64,000 nucleotides of DNA from Brachionus manjavacas (Eukaryota; Rotifera; Eurotatoria; Ploima; Brachionidae): NCBI GenBank assembly GCA_019054805.1, contig JAHQIY010000016.1:248001-312000 (forward strand), read 5' to 3'. The translations under genes and the position numbers were made by a program. The notes under the pieces were generated by a model, which was not told the DNA's origin, did not search any database, and was given only the letters and a program-made list of their open reading frames with translations. Positions 1 through 10,024 of this stretch are shown here, in pieces. The stretch's first letter is position 1; each line of letters starts with the position of its first letter.

Positions 1-445
1 GCTTTGAAAGTAGTTGAGAATTAGGCGGAAATTTTTCGTGATCTTCCGTTAAATATAATTTTCCTTGTATAATTACTCTACATAAATGAAAAAACAAGAA
101 AATTTATTTGATTAATTTGTAAAACTGGAAAAAAAATTGACTTTGGGATTTCGGAACTTCGAGTCATCAAAATTAAGACAATTTAATACTTGTAATATCT
201 TTTGAAATGAATTCAAATTCAAAAGATATTACATTTTATTCACAAAAACACTTCTTTTTGAAAATAACACAATTTTAGCGATTTTTGGATGTTTTTGATA
301 ATTTGAAACAGAGCATCGAAAAATTTTGATCTTGGTGTCATTAGAGAGCTGATTAAATTTTCTTTTCACTGATATATAATCTATGATGAATTGATTTATT
401 GCTGATATAAAAAACTATAGGTAAAAAATTAAAATCTCGGTGACA
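1..445. other. intergenic, no gene seen
   Basis: AT-rich sequence with no open frame of useful length and no recognised motif. It ends at the left arm of the foldback element. Confidence 0.6.
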
Positions 446-1186
446 TTTTTAGGGTTGACTGGCATTCAAGGTCACCAGGGTTCCTTGTGACCTGGTTTCC
501 AGATCGAAGAAATTTCAAATGTTTTATGTATATAATTAGTTATTCTATTTATTCATCAAGTTACACCAGATTCGGCGATAGTTAGAATAAAATAAAATTG
601 AATTCAAAAGAAGGCAGTTTTGAACTGTTTGTTTTCCCTTTTTTAAATTTAAAAATTATGTTTAAGAAATTAAAAAACAGTACTGCTATGATTTTTATTT
701 TACGTAAAATTACGTGAAATTACGTAATATCCAGTAATTTTTGGGGAAATTCTGGTAAAATTACGTAAATTTACCAAATTAAAAAAAGTAAGTTTACCAG
801 ATTTTACCAGAATTTATGTAAATTTTTGTAAAAAGTAAAATTCCAAAAAATAATAATTTTTTTGACTTTTTTAATATTTTTTTGAGCCTGATTTCGAGAA
901 AAAAAATCTTTTTTTCACGTAATTTTACGTGAAATTAAAATCATAGCAGTACTGTTTTTTAATTTCTTAAACATAATTTTTAAATTTAAAAAAGGGAAAA
1001 CAAACAGTTCAAAACTGCCTTCTTTTGAATTCAATTTTATTTTATTCTAACTATCGCCGAATCTGGTGTAACTTGATGAATAAATAGAATAACTAATTAT
1101 ATACATAAAACATTTGAAATTTCTTCGATCTGGCAACCAGGTCACAAGGAACCCTGGTGACCTTGAATGCCAGTCAACCCTAAAAA
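446..1186. mobile_element. foldback (palindromic) MITE-like element
   Basis: The left arm, about 446-693, is the reverse complement of about 939-1186. I find one mismatch over roughly 248 bases (GGTTTCCAG in the left arm against GGTTGCCAG). A spacer of about 245 bases rich in ACGTAA/TTACGT words lies between, and its edges also pair imperfectly. The outermost conserved sequence is GGGTTGACTGGC, and each end is bordered by TA, as expected for a Tc1/mariner-type insertion. Each arm itself holds a small hairpin, GGTCACC...GTGACC. No coding sequence is present, so the element would be non-autonomous. A diverged single-arm relic lies at 58281-58400. Confidence 0.85.
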
Positions 1187-1279
1187 GTATCTTACAGCAA
1201 AATTCGTTGCTCCCTTATATGAAATCCCAGCCCAAATATTCAATTTTCCTATATATTAATAAATTTTAACTAGGTAATT

Positions 1280-1475
1280 CCATAGTAATTGAAAAAAAAA
1301 ATAGTGTTTGGTCAATAATTAAAATAAAATTTTTTAAAACTCAAATATTTCACTTTTGACCAACAAAATTTAAAATATTCCGAAATTCTTCGAAAATTAA
1401 AAAAAAATAGAAATTAAAGGAATTTTTCGTAAATTTACGCAATTTTACGGAATTTTACGTAAAAATTACCAAAAA
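1280..1475. repeat. ACGTAA-rich stretch related to foldback spacer
   Basis: Around 1420-1470 there is a run of CGTAAATTTACG / TTTTACGTAA words like those in the spacer of the neighbouring foldback element at 700-940. It may be a second, decayed copy of that interior. Confidence 0.35.
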
Positions 1476-1695
1476 CATCATGTCAAATCAATACTGTAAT
1501 TTTCATAAAAAAAAACTATTGCAGTTTTTACTTTAACAAAATCAGTAAAACATATCAAATAAAGTGCAAATGCAAATGTCAGAAGCAAACCTGAGTAGTT
1601 GAAACTAACTGAAATTGACATCAGAAATAATGTTTTAAATCGGAATTGGTCAAGATTTTTTTTATCACCTTTTTCTTATCAATTTTCTAATGTCT

Positions 1696-2069
1696 TTTTT
1701 TGTTTGTGTCTAAAACTCGTTCTACAAAATGCATCAGCTGATATAAACTTTGTATCACCCAATTTTAGTCGCTGAAAATGAATTCTAATTTATTTGTTTA
1801 TTTTTTTAAAAATTTATTTTATTTTATTTCAATGAACGCCTTAAAGGCGATTAAAAAAAAATGTAATAAATAAGACAAAGTTTTAGTGTTTTCTAAAAAA
1901 ATTGAATAAAATATTTAATATAAATGTTAATATTTTTTAATTTCAATAATTATTATTTGATAATACACATCGCAGACTTGCAGCGACTCAATTTGGTTCA
2001 TTATTAATTTTGATTGAATCAGTTGAAACATTTTGAAGAACGAGTTTTAGACCTAGACAAAAAAAATAA
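1696..2069. mobile_element. short inverted-repeat element (MITE-like)
   Basis: Sequence at 1696-1741, with core GTCTAAAACTCGTTCT, recurs inverted at about 2018-2069 with a few mismatches. The interior is non-coding and contains the LINE-like 3' hairpin of 1837-1849. A LINE tail may therefore have landed inside an older MITE, or the reverse. Confidence 0.5.
1798..1860 (-). repeat. LINE 3'-end relic with hairpin CGCCTTAAAGGCG
   Basis: On the minus strand the hairpin CGCCTTTAAGGCG is followed by an (A)AAAT-rich tail. The same arrangement occurs at 58600-58655, where the hairpin is CGCCTTGAAGGCG and the tail (AAAT)n. This looks like the 3' end of a non-LTR element with a microsatellite tail; no coding part remains. 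Confidence 0.45.
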
Positions 2070-2158
2070 CTTCATTTCTCAATTTTTGTTTTAATCAAAA
2101 TGAAAAAAAGGTCAAAAAATCTTTTTTAAATTTTATTGAGAAATTTCTATTTAATTTC

Positions 2159-3211
2159 TTAAATCTTATTTAAATAAAAAAATTTTCTAATTGCGGGAGC
2201 TATTTTTTTTCGACTAAAGTTTGGTGAAATACCATAGTAAATTAGACCATCTTTTGTGTGAACATCTTCTTTCGGAATTTCATCGAAAATTTCTAAATTA
2301 TTGAAATCTTGTGGGAAAATCATCAAAAATCGTTTTCTTATTTGGTCAATTTTACAATTAAAATTTATGAACAAGTATTTTATGCCTTGCGATTCCATAA
2401 ATTTTTCAACTTCATTTGCAAATTCTGAAGCTCCATCTCGCGGAATCCATTCTGCTAGTCTGTATCTTACACTCGAAATGCCAAAATTATCATATTGCTT
2501 ATAATCCTTTCGTAACAAGATACTCGTAGGTTGATTTTTTTCATTCAGTTTTCTCTCTTTTTTTATTTTGGCTAAAATCTCCTGCTTGTAGGCATTGCTG
2601 AAATTGTTTTCATCACAAATTAAATTCAATTGATCGCGATCAACTTCGGTGCACTTGGTTAAATTGTCTGTGTCAAACAAAATTGCAAAAATAAGATTTT
2701 TTCTAATATCTTTTGGAATCTTAAACTCTTTACTGATAATTGAAGAACAAGATACTGTTTTGCCCGTAATGATCTGAACTTTGGGCTCGTAGGTTTGATA
2801 AAAGTCGTGATGATCTACGATCATTGTTAAATTACAATTTTCAAATTGCTTACTTGGCTCGTTTTCATCTACAAGATATAAATCAATTTCTTTTTCACTT
2901 ATTAAAATGCTTTTCTCAATTTTCTCGCTATCTTGATACTCAAACTTATCACCATTGACAAAAATTAGATCATTCGAATCAATACCAATTTGTTCACAGA
3001 CAAACAGGTTTTCGTCTTTGCAAAGAAATACTTTTTTGGAAATGTTCATAACAGGTATTAAATTCTTAAAAGCAGAAAACACCAATGAAGAACAAAATGA
3101 GTCAAGTTCACATGCCATACTTCCCATGCAAATCTTTAATTTGTCTTCTTTTACCAATTTGCTTTTGCTTTCGGACAAAAAGCTTTTGAAATCCATTTTT
3201 ATGGTCTCCAA
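2159..3211 (-). CDS. prune: Prune/exopolyphosphatase-like DHH-DHHA2 phosphoesterase
   Basis: A single-exon gene of 350 residues. The DHH-family core is visible. Motif I is the ACELDSF stretch at about residues 33-39, where the first Asp of the usual DxD is Glu35 and Asp37 is kept. Motif II is around VDENEP with Asp115. Motif III is the signature VDHH at 132-135. Motif IV is around FDTDNL with Asp180. The remainder, including the PRDGASEFANEVEKFM region, fits the DHHA2 C-terminal domain. Family members hydrolyse short-chain polyphosphate or cyclic nucleotides with divalent metals in the cytosol and, in animals, bind signalling partners. The length is close to that of yeast Ppx1 and shorter than human PRUNE1. 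The start is the first in-frame ATG at 3211; the gene stands alone. Confidence 0.82.
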   Translation of the reverse strand: METIKMDFKSFLSESKSKLVKEDKLKICMGSMACELDSFCSSLVFSAFKNLIPVMNISKKVFLCKDENLFVCEQIGIDSNDLIFVNGDKFEYQDSEKIEKSILISEKEIDLYLVDENEPSKQFENCNLTMIVDHHDFYQTYEPKVQIITGKTVSCSSIISKEFKIPKDIRKNLIFAILFDTDNLTKCTEVDRDQLNLICDENNFSNAYKQEILAKIKKERKLNEKNQPTSILLRKDYKQYDNFGISSVRYRLAEWIPRDGASEFANEVEKFMESQGIKYLFINFNCKIDQIRKRFLMIFPQDFNNLEIFDEIPKEDVHTKDGLIYYGISPNFSRKKIAPAIRKFFYLNKI

Positions 3212-4300
3212 AAATTTTTACAAAAATTAAATGTTTTTCTTAATAATATTTTATTATAAGCAAAAAAAATTATCAACTATTATGAAAATATTTCATATCT
3301 ATTTCGTGATAGCCCTTTTTCAAGTACATTTTGTAAAAATTTTAAAACTTTCTCCCCTTCAAATTAAAATGAAGATTGATTAAAAATTTTATCTAGAAAT
3401 TTTTTATTTTTCTCTTAATTAGAACTTTAAAATACATTATCTTTATCTCAAAAAGTCTTTCAAACTTTCCAAATTAATTTTTTAGTAAAAAGAAGGCTTT
3501 TTCGAATTTAATGATAACTATTAAATTTATTTCAAAATTAAATGCATTTGCGATAATTTGAGATGAAAAAGCGCAAAACTCATCATGGCTGCTACGTTAA
3601 GATTATAATAACAATAATAAAAAATATCAATTTAACTAAAAAAGCCAAATATTAAGTTGAAAATTCACTAATTTAAAAAAAAATATGACAAAAATAGAAC
3701 TCAATTATCAAATTTATTTTGGGACTGATTTGAGGTTTTCTTATTCAGCAGCATTGTTCCAAAAAAATATGCTGAAAAATCACTTTAAAGCATGTCTTTT
3801 TGGAATAAAATAAATAAATTTAGAATTAAAAAAAAATCAAGATAAATTTCAACTTTAATTTCTAATAAAAAGCGAGTACAACTAAGCCTTTAAGTCGTCG
3901 GATGCTTTTATAATTTTAAAAACTTCTGAGAAATGGTTTACCATTCATCATCCAAAATGTCTACTTAGGAGACTGCAGAAATACCGAAACAATTAAGGAT
4001 TGATAAATATTATCAGGATGATCAAATGAATCAAGGTAGTAGAAGTTAATGCCATCACTAATCGCGCTTGACTCTCAATTTAGTTGAAATAAAGTTCAAT
4101 CACCTTTTGATTGATATGATTTTTTTTAAATAAAAAGATTTTGCAGCATGCTGAACTTCGAGATGGCTTTTCGGCTTTAGAAAAAAAGTACTGTTGTGTT
4201 TAGTCCAAACGGTTAATTGGGTTGAGGACGGTTTTAAATTAAAGATATTAAGGTTAAACATTTTATTAAAATTAAATCCCAGAAAAACAATATAAACAAT
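3212..4300. other. intergenic, no gene seen
   Basis: AT-rich, with many poly-A and poly-T runs. I see no supported gene, only a small tract of (TAA)-like sequence near 3608. The 3' edge meets LINE debris. Confidence 0.55.
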
Positions 4301-4305
4301 ATGAA

Positions 4306-4374
4306 ATAGCTAGGGTAGTTAAAGAAAAGTGGCCAAAAGATCGCCAAAGATTTTTCCTTTATCTATATGATAAT
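4306..4374 (-). repeat. LINE 3' coding fragment
   Basis: About 60 bases nearly identical to 7987-8047 and related to the coding end of the RT at 9311-9991 (shared peptide DIDKGKIFG). On the minus strand it reads DIDKGK(I)FG then LLATFL and a stop. It is an isolated retrotransposon scrap. Confidence 0.55.
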
Positions 4375-4701
4375 GATAATATAATATTAAAAGAAAAAAC
4401 TAAAGCATGTTTCACTAATGCTTATCTGATTTAAGAAATAGTGATAATATAATAAAGAGTGAGTAGCAATGGTTTGGCTGCAACAGTGCTATGATTTTTT
4501 AACATTTTTTCTGTTCTATTGATCATAAAAAGTGCTTTGACTACTAGATAAACGACATAAAAATAAACATAAAAAAGGCTTATGTGCATATTTTGAATAT
4601 CTATTAATTAAAAAAATAATCCAAATTTAAATTAAGAAATCTTTTAATTTTGATAAAATTTTGGAGATCTTTAATTTTTAATTATTGTCTCGTGCTTTTC
4701 A

Positions 4702-4702
<1 letters not shown>

Positions 4703-4770
<68 letters not shown>
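4703..4770. repeat. (TAA)n microsatellite
   Basis: About 68 bases of uninterrupted TAA repeat. Read on the minus strand it is the (TTA)n tail directly following the LINE 3' hairpins at 4781-4840. Confidence 0.95.
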
Positions 4771-4845
4771 TTAATAAAGAGCTACAGCAAGCGAGCTTGC
4801 GGAGATGGCTTACTTGGAAGCCATCTATGGTAGCTAATTGCGCAA
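4771..4845 (-). mobile_element. LINE 3' terminus with two hairpins and (TTA)n tail
   Basis: On the minus strand, AGCTAC and GTAGCT can form an outer stem enclosing two hairpins: ATGGCTT/AAGCCAT and GCAAGC/GCTTGC. The (TTA)n tail follows. A second copy lies in the opposite orientation at 6150-6206. No coding part of this copy remains. This looks like a severely 5'-truncated insertion, the usual product of incomplete target-primed reverse transcription. Confidence 0.7.
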
Positions 4846-5009
4846 AAATCGAGAGATAAATTTAGGAGCTACAATAAAAGTTACAGAAACCAAACAGAGG
4901 TACAAAACGAATTCGAGAGATTATACAGATTGATGAGTTAAGTAGATTTAAAGAAATTCTAAAAATTTGTCATTAATAAGAAATTAATAAAAAATAAATT
5001 AAATAATGG

Positions 5010-5719
5010 TACAATAGTTTCAACGCACTCATGGAATGGTCGATCACATGGCGCATGCTCTTTAACGTCGACAAATGTAAGGTGATGGATTTCAGCAGAA
5101 CTAACGGTAATAAAATCAATTCGGAACTTGTCATGGGTGATTCTAAAGGAAGCAGCACCCTGAAATATGTCGAAACCGAAAAAGACCTCGGAGTCACCCT
5201 CTCACGTACCTGAAATTCTCCACCCACATTAGAATCCAGGCTAACAAGGCTACCGCCATCCTCGGACAGCTAAAGAGAACTTTCAGGTACTGGACCACGT
5301 GCAGGATCCTCTACTGTGCCTTCGTCAGACCCCACCTTGAGTACGCTGCAGCAGTCTGGTCTCCTCACAGCAAAAAGGACATCAAAATTCTTGAATCTGT
5401 GCAAAGAAGGGCCACCAAGCTAGTGAGCAGATACAAGATTTGGAGCTATGCTGATCGCCTCGCTGTTTTAGGACTCACGACACTTCAGGAGCGCCGTATG
5501 AGAGGAGACATGACCCAACTGTTCAAATTCTACCGCGGGTTCAACGCTGTATGCTGGGTGAAACCTATGGAACACTGCAACTCTCTCTCGCAAGCAGGAC
5601 CAGCTGGTAATATTAGGGGACACAGGAGAAGACTTTCTGGCCAAGTCACGACCAAATGTCAGCAGCGAGCAAACTTCTTCACCAACAGGGTCATCAACGA
5701 GTGGAACGTTTATATGTAA
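5010..5719 (+). pseudogene. CR1/Jockey-like LINE reverse transcriptase, C-terminal part, frameshifted
   Basis: The reading frame from about 5010 contains FNVDKCKVMDFSRTN and ETEKDLGVTLS, the post-catalytic thumb region of LINE RTs. It then shifts frame at about 5208. The second frame (5210-5719) continues with STHIRIQANKATAILGQLKR, FVRPHLEYAAAVWSPHSKKD, QRRATKLV and FFTNRVINEWN, the standard tail of these proteins. The catalytic palm motifs (VPQGS, YADD/FADD) are missing, so this is a 5'-truncated and broken copy. It is clearly more GC-rich than its surroundings. The element's 3' end is probably the hairpin region at 6150-6206, giving a plus-strand insertion of about 1.2 kb. Confidence 0.85.
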
Positions 5720-6149
5720 TAACTCATCTCTTAGTTTTTTATACTATTGAACCATTATTTAATTTATATTTTATTTATTTCTTAGTCACCACTAATTTTT
5801 TGAATTACTTTTAATCTACTTTATCACATTTATGGTACAATAGTATAAAAAACTAATAAGAGATGAGTAATTTCATATATAGGTACAATTCATTAGGAAA
5901 AAAGAATTTATAGAGACATTACAATCAATTCAAAAATGAGTATGATAAGTTCAAAAATCCGTATCTATAGAAATTATCTAATAAATAGATAAAAAATGGA
6001 TTTTGTTGGGTGAAGCAGGTCGGATAGATGTGTCTAGTACTTATTCTATCGGATGGGAGTTGGCAATTTGACGGAAAGCTACAATATTTTTCTTCGAAAT
6101 TTGGATAATTATGAATAGCCTAATGTTTTGTTATATAAACAGTGTAAAT
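5720..6149 (+). other. probable 3' UTR of the 5.0-kb LINE copy
   Basis: Non-coding stretch between the RT stop and the 3' hairpins. The words GGTACAATAG and TAAAAAACTAATAAGAGATGAG at 5825-5875 echo, inverted, sequence at 5700-5745 (ATAACTCATCTCTTAG), forming an imperfect inverted repeat around the end of the open frame. Confidence 0.4.
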
Positions 6150-6235
6150 AGCTACCATAGTAGTCTTCCGGGTAAGACTTCTCCGCAAGTTTCTTGCAGT
6201 AGCTAATTATTATTTTTATTATTATTAAATTACAG
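6150..6235 (+). mobile_element. LINE 3' terminus with two hairpins and ATT-rich tail
   Basis: Same family as 4771-4845 but on the plus strand. It has the outer stem AGCTAC/GTAGCT, hairpin 1 TAGTCTT/AAGACTT and hairpin 2 GCAAG/CTTGC, then an ATT-rich tail. Relative to the other copy, two base pairs in hairpin 1 have changed on both sides, so pairing is preserved. Confidence 0.7.
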
Positions 6236-6452
6236 ATATTACATAAGATTACAAAGAACATTACAGGTAAAGAAAAAGATTAATAGAAAATAATTTACAG
6301 AAAAAATAGTTACAATTTTAAATATAGAAAGAAAATTTCGAATAAATAGTTACAAGATTGTACATAGATATAGATGATTAATATTCTAATTAATTAGGTT
6401 TAAATAAAGATATTGTTTTCAAAATTTAGATTAATATTTTTATTATTAAAAA

Positions 6453-6515
6453 TATAGTTTGGGTTGTACCCTGGCAGTTTGGAATGGAACTTAGTCCTTC
6501 TTTTCAGCTAAATGT
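6453..6515 (-). repeat. LINE/SINE 3'-end repeat, copy 1
   Basis: This shares the words GGCAGTTTGGAATGGA and TTAGTCCTTCTTTTCAGC with 62609-62668. On the minus strand the unit ends in a hairpin, GGGT(ACA)ACCC, and an A/T-rich tail. It is probably the 3' end of a retroposon. Confidence 0.6.
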
Positions 6516-6884
6516 TCTTTGGTTCATGCTAAAAATAATGCAATAATAATACAAGATAAAAAATATGCTTTTAGAAAAAAAAATTTAGATTAAGCTATTA
6601 GTAAAAAAAATACTTGAATATTTATTCATTCTAAATAAGTATTTTTTTCATTTTAATTTGTTTCAAGAAAATGTACCATCGTTTTTTATAAATTTATTTA
6701 TCAATTATTTTTTGATAAATTTGAGAAGCCCAGAGGTTAAAAATGAAAGTTTTGTTTTAAATTTAAAATTGGATCGATTAATATATTTTTCGAAAAATGT
6801 TTGATGTGAATTCGAATATTTCATTTTAAATTAAACTTAATGGATTTTGGTAAATGTATAGGTAAATGGTAAATGTAATGTATT

Positions 6885-7223
6885 ATTAACGGTAAACAGT
6901 TATCAACGTCAGAAACCGAAAGAGATCTTGGAGTTATATTCAATACAAATCTAAAATGGAAAAATCAAATGATAGAGGCTACAAACAAAGCAAATCAAAT
7001 GTTGGGTCGCATCAGGAAATCATTCGCTTGTTTTGATTGTAAGTTATTCAGATCATTGTATTTAACTTTTGTTCGTCCTCTTTTGGAATTTGCTGTGCCT
7101 ATATGGTCTCTGCTGGATGCTGGATTAACAGCAATCAATCACATCAGCTGTCTTAGCGTGCCTTATCAGCACACTCGCTGGCTAGCCAGCCACAGTCAAA
7201 ACTACGACTACTGCTACTACTAA
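6885..7223 (+). pseudogene. LINE RT C-terminal fragment
   Basis: The open frame from about 6885 reads GKQLSTSETERDLGVIFNTN, then LKWKNQMIEATNKANQMLGR and YLTFVRPLLEFAVPIWS, typical of the RT thumb region. After that homology it runs into unrelated sequence and a stop at 7223. It is truncated at both ends. It belongs to the same broad CR1/Jockey-like group as the 5.0-kb copy but is more AT-rich, hence probably older. Confidence 0.75.
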
Positions 7224-7986
7224 TGCTTATTATTAGCAAAGTAAAATTTATGATCAAATTTCAAAATTTTACAATTTAAAATATGGCATTTAAATAATTT
7301 TGAAATCTGCAGTCAATGACGCATTAAATAAATTTTGAGCATGTTTGAAATTTTTAAATTTTATCATAAATTTTACTTGGCTTTGTATTTTCATTAATTT
7401 TTAAATTTATTGCAAAATTATTTTTTTATTTATAAACTATTTTATATTTGTAATTACCAAATTTTAAATTTTATAATATTTCTTTTAAATTAACTTTAGT
7501 TAAAATCTAGTAGATTATTTAATAATAATTATAATTCAGGATGTAGCTTTTTGAATAGAATAAAATGCGTCAAATCAAATAATTTGAAGAAGAGACAGAG
7601 AAAATTTCTATTTTTGAACCAGAATTCTTGAATTAATTATTTGAGCCAAAATTCATCAAAAAAAGACTCTTTTCTAGTCTATCAAAGCAAATAATGATGT
7701 TTTCGCTAGTTTACGTTATCCAAATAAATTTTTGAACTCTTATTGAGAAATCATTTGCAAGAGATTTGTCAAAATGTAATGCTGCTATTGTCCTAATATC
7801 TAAAAATAAATGTTTAGATAATTAAATTTGCAATGATTGAATAGCAGTTTAAGTTTTAATAACAAGAAAATATTTTTTATATTTATGTCCGGAATAGAAA
7901 TGCATTGGATTGGTCTGGCTATTAAATGGAACTATATTTGGATGAAGCAGATTATTTTGGATAGAATTTATCTGCGATAGTTGAAA
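7224..7986. other. intergenic, no gene seen
   Basis: AT-rich sequence without a supportable gene. The end of the preceding fragment carries a CTGGCTAGCCAG palindrome (7180-7191) and a CTACTACTA run. Confidence 0.5.
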
Positions 7987-9298
7987 TAGCTAGTGTAGTT
8001 AAAGAAAAGTGGCCAAAAGATCGCCAAATATTTTTCCTTTATCTATATCCGTATTAAATTCTTTACCATTTTTTAAAAGTAATGAATTTGTCTTGAACAG
8101 TTCTTTGATCTACTTTTATGGTTTTAGACCCCATTTTTTATTTGAAAGATATTTTATTAAGTTAAGTCTTTTTTTTTTATTGTTATTTAAATTTGAAATG
8201 GCTCTGAGTAATAAAACTCCTTCTGCCATTGGAAAAGTAAAAAAAATAGAATTTTAAAATGAATAAAGTAAACATAAAATTTTTTTTTGAAAAATAAAGT
8301 ACAAAAAAGAATGAAATAGTAAATTACTGTAAAAACGATAGCAAGTTTTTTTTATTTTTTTATTTTTAGTTTTTTTAGTTTTTTAAGTTAATCCTTGAAT
8401 TACAACGCTCTTTTAATTCATCCACCATTGGACTAAACGTAAGTTTTGAGTTATTCCTAAGAATTTTACTTTTTCCTCTTTATTTAAATTACTATTATTA
8501 ATTTTAAGGACAAGATTAATCTTAACTTTTTTTTTTCTCAAAGATCATATAACATGATTTCTCAATAGAAATTTTCTTTTTCCATTTGAAAAGCCATATT
8601 TAAACTTCTTTTAGATACTTATTAATCAAAAAGCTAAAAAGAAGCGGACTAATTACTGATCCTTGTGGAACTCCTGCTTTAATAGAGTACTGATCACTTA
8701 AATGACCATTTATATTTACTTTAAAAGATCTTAAGTGCAGAAACGATATTATCCAATAGATAAGATAAGGAGGCAGATTAATTCTTGTTAGCTTGTAAAT
8801 TAGTCCATCATGCCAAACTCTATCAAAAGCTTTAGAAATGTCAAAATAAAGACAGCATACCTTCTTCTTTCTATTTAAGGACTCTGAAACTTTTTGAATA
8901 AGAAAGTAAAGATTATCTGCAGTGCGTCTATGTTTTCTAAATCCTGATTGTTCATGAATAAGTAGACTTTTGAGCTCCAGAAAACTATATATTCTTGTGA
9001 ATATGATGCGTTCAAGTAATTTTCCAAGGCAACTTGTCGTACTAATTGGACGATAAATATTAGGGTCTTGAGTGGAAGATGTTTTCTTGAGGATCATGGT
9101 TATACTTGCTATTTTCCAAGCTTTTGGCCCTTGACCTAGTTCCAAAATCCTGTTAAAAAGAATACCTAGTTCAATTAAAGTCTCTTTAGATAAATTTTTT
9201 AACATTAGGTTGTGGATTTGATCTAATCCAGAGCCTGCTTCTTCTTTTAATTTTTTTAAAGCATTTCTTATTTCCAAAAGAGTAATAGGCTCGTTCAA
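7987..9298 (-). pseudogene. LINE RT, N-terminal and palm part with decayed C-terminus
   Basis: Minus-strand frame 9298-8600 encodes RT fingers and palm: GSGLDQIHNLMLKN, IYRPISTTSCLGKLLERII, HEQSGFRKHRRTADN, YFDISKAFDRVWHDGL and AGVPQGSVISPLLFS. It then breaks off before the xADD catalytic motif. Below 8600 the sequence still aligns with the thumb region of the neighbouring copy at 9311-9991 (compare 8394-8600 with 9550-9790) but is full of stops. The far end, 7987-8047, matches 4306-4365. The FADD segment has been deleted, so no active enzyme can be made. It lies directly downstream (minus-strand sense) of a second copy. Confidence 0.85.
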
Positions 9299-9310
9299 GT
9301 TATTTTGTAT

Positions 9311-9991
9311 CTAATTTTTTAAGAAGTCTGTAATGGTTTGTGATATTTCAGAACTATCCTCTGATTTAACAAGATCTAGATGAGGACTAAAAGTTGAGGC
9401 TAAAATATTTCCAAAGATTTTTCCTTTATCTATATCTGTCTTAAACTCAATACCATCTTTGAGTAATGATGGTATCTGTTTATATAAATTTCCTAGTGTG
9501 TTTTGAGTAAGACCCCATTTTTTATTTGACAATATCTTAATAAGATTTAGCCTTTTCTTGCAACGTTCTTTAATTTCGTCTACTAATATATTAAAATTTA
9601 ATTTAGAATCAAATTTTATACCAAGAAACTTTATTTCTTTTTGGCTCATTATTTTGTTTCCATAAATTTTTAAGTTTAGATTATCACTCTCTTTTTTGTA
9701 CCTAGAGAAGACAACTAAACAAGACTTTTCAACTGATATCTTCATTTTCCATTTAATAAGCCATTGTTCTAGTTCGTTGGTGTATTTATTTATCTTATTT
9801 TCTAGGTTCCCCTTCTTGTTATAAATGAAGAATGTAACTAGATCATCTGCGAAAAGCAGTGAGTATTCATTATTTGTTTTGTTTCTTTTGGGGATGTCAT
9901 TAATATATATACTAAATAAAAGAGGACTAATTCCTGAGCCTTGAGGAACATCTGCAGTTATTTGATATTCGTCGCTCAAGTGGTCATTCAC
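9311..9991 (-). pseudogene. LINE RT, palm-thumb part of a second copy
   Basis: The open frame of 226 residues starts at the motif B region (DVPQGSGISPLLFSIYINDI), has the catalytic LLFADDLVTF and continues through the thumb (WLIKWKMKISVEKSCLVVFS, KEIKFLGIKFDSKLNF). It ends in SQTITDFLKN. The N-terminal RT half is missing: endonuclease sequence resumes at 10025, only 34 bases upstream. This copy is therefore internally deleted. It is the same family as 7987-9298, with the RT halves in reversed order between the two copies. Confidence 0.85.
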
Positions 9992-10024
9992 ACTTACCCT
10001 AAATACTAACTCTTAGCTTTTCAT

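Noticed and set aside
446..1186. Long terminal repeats of an LTR element
   Set aside because: The repeats are inverted, not direct, and no gag/pol sequence lies between them.
2301..3230. Open frames on the plus strand opposite the prune gene
   Set aside because: Antisense shadows of a well-supported minus-strand protein; no domain of their own.
4650..4859. 69-codon frame with a poly-Asn run
   Set aside because: Produced by the TAA microsatellite; not a credible protein.
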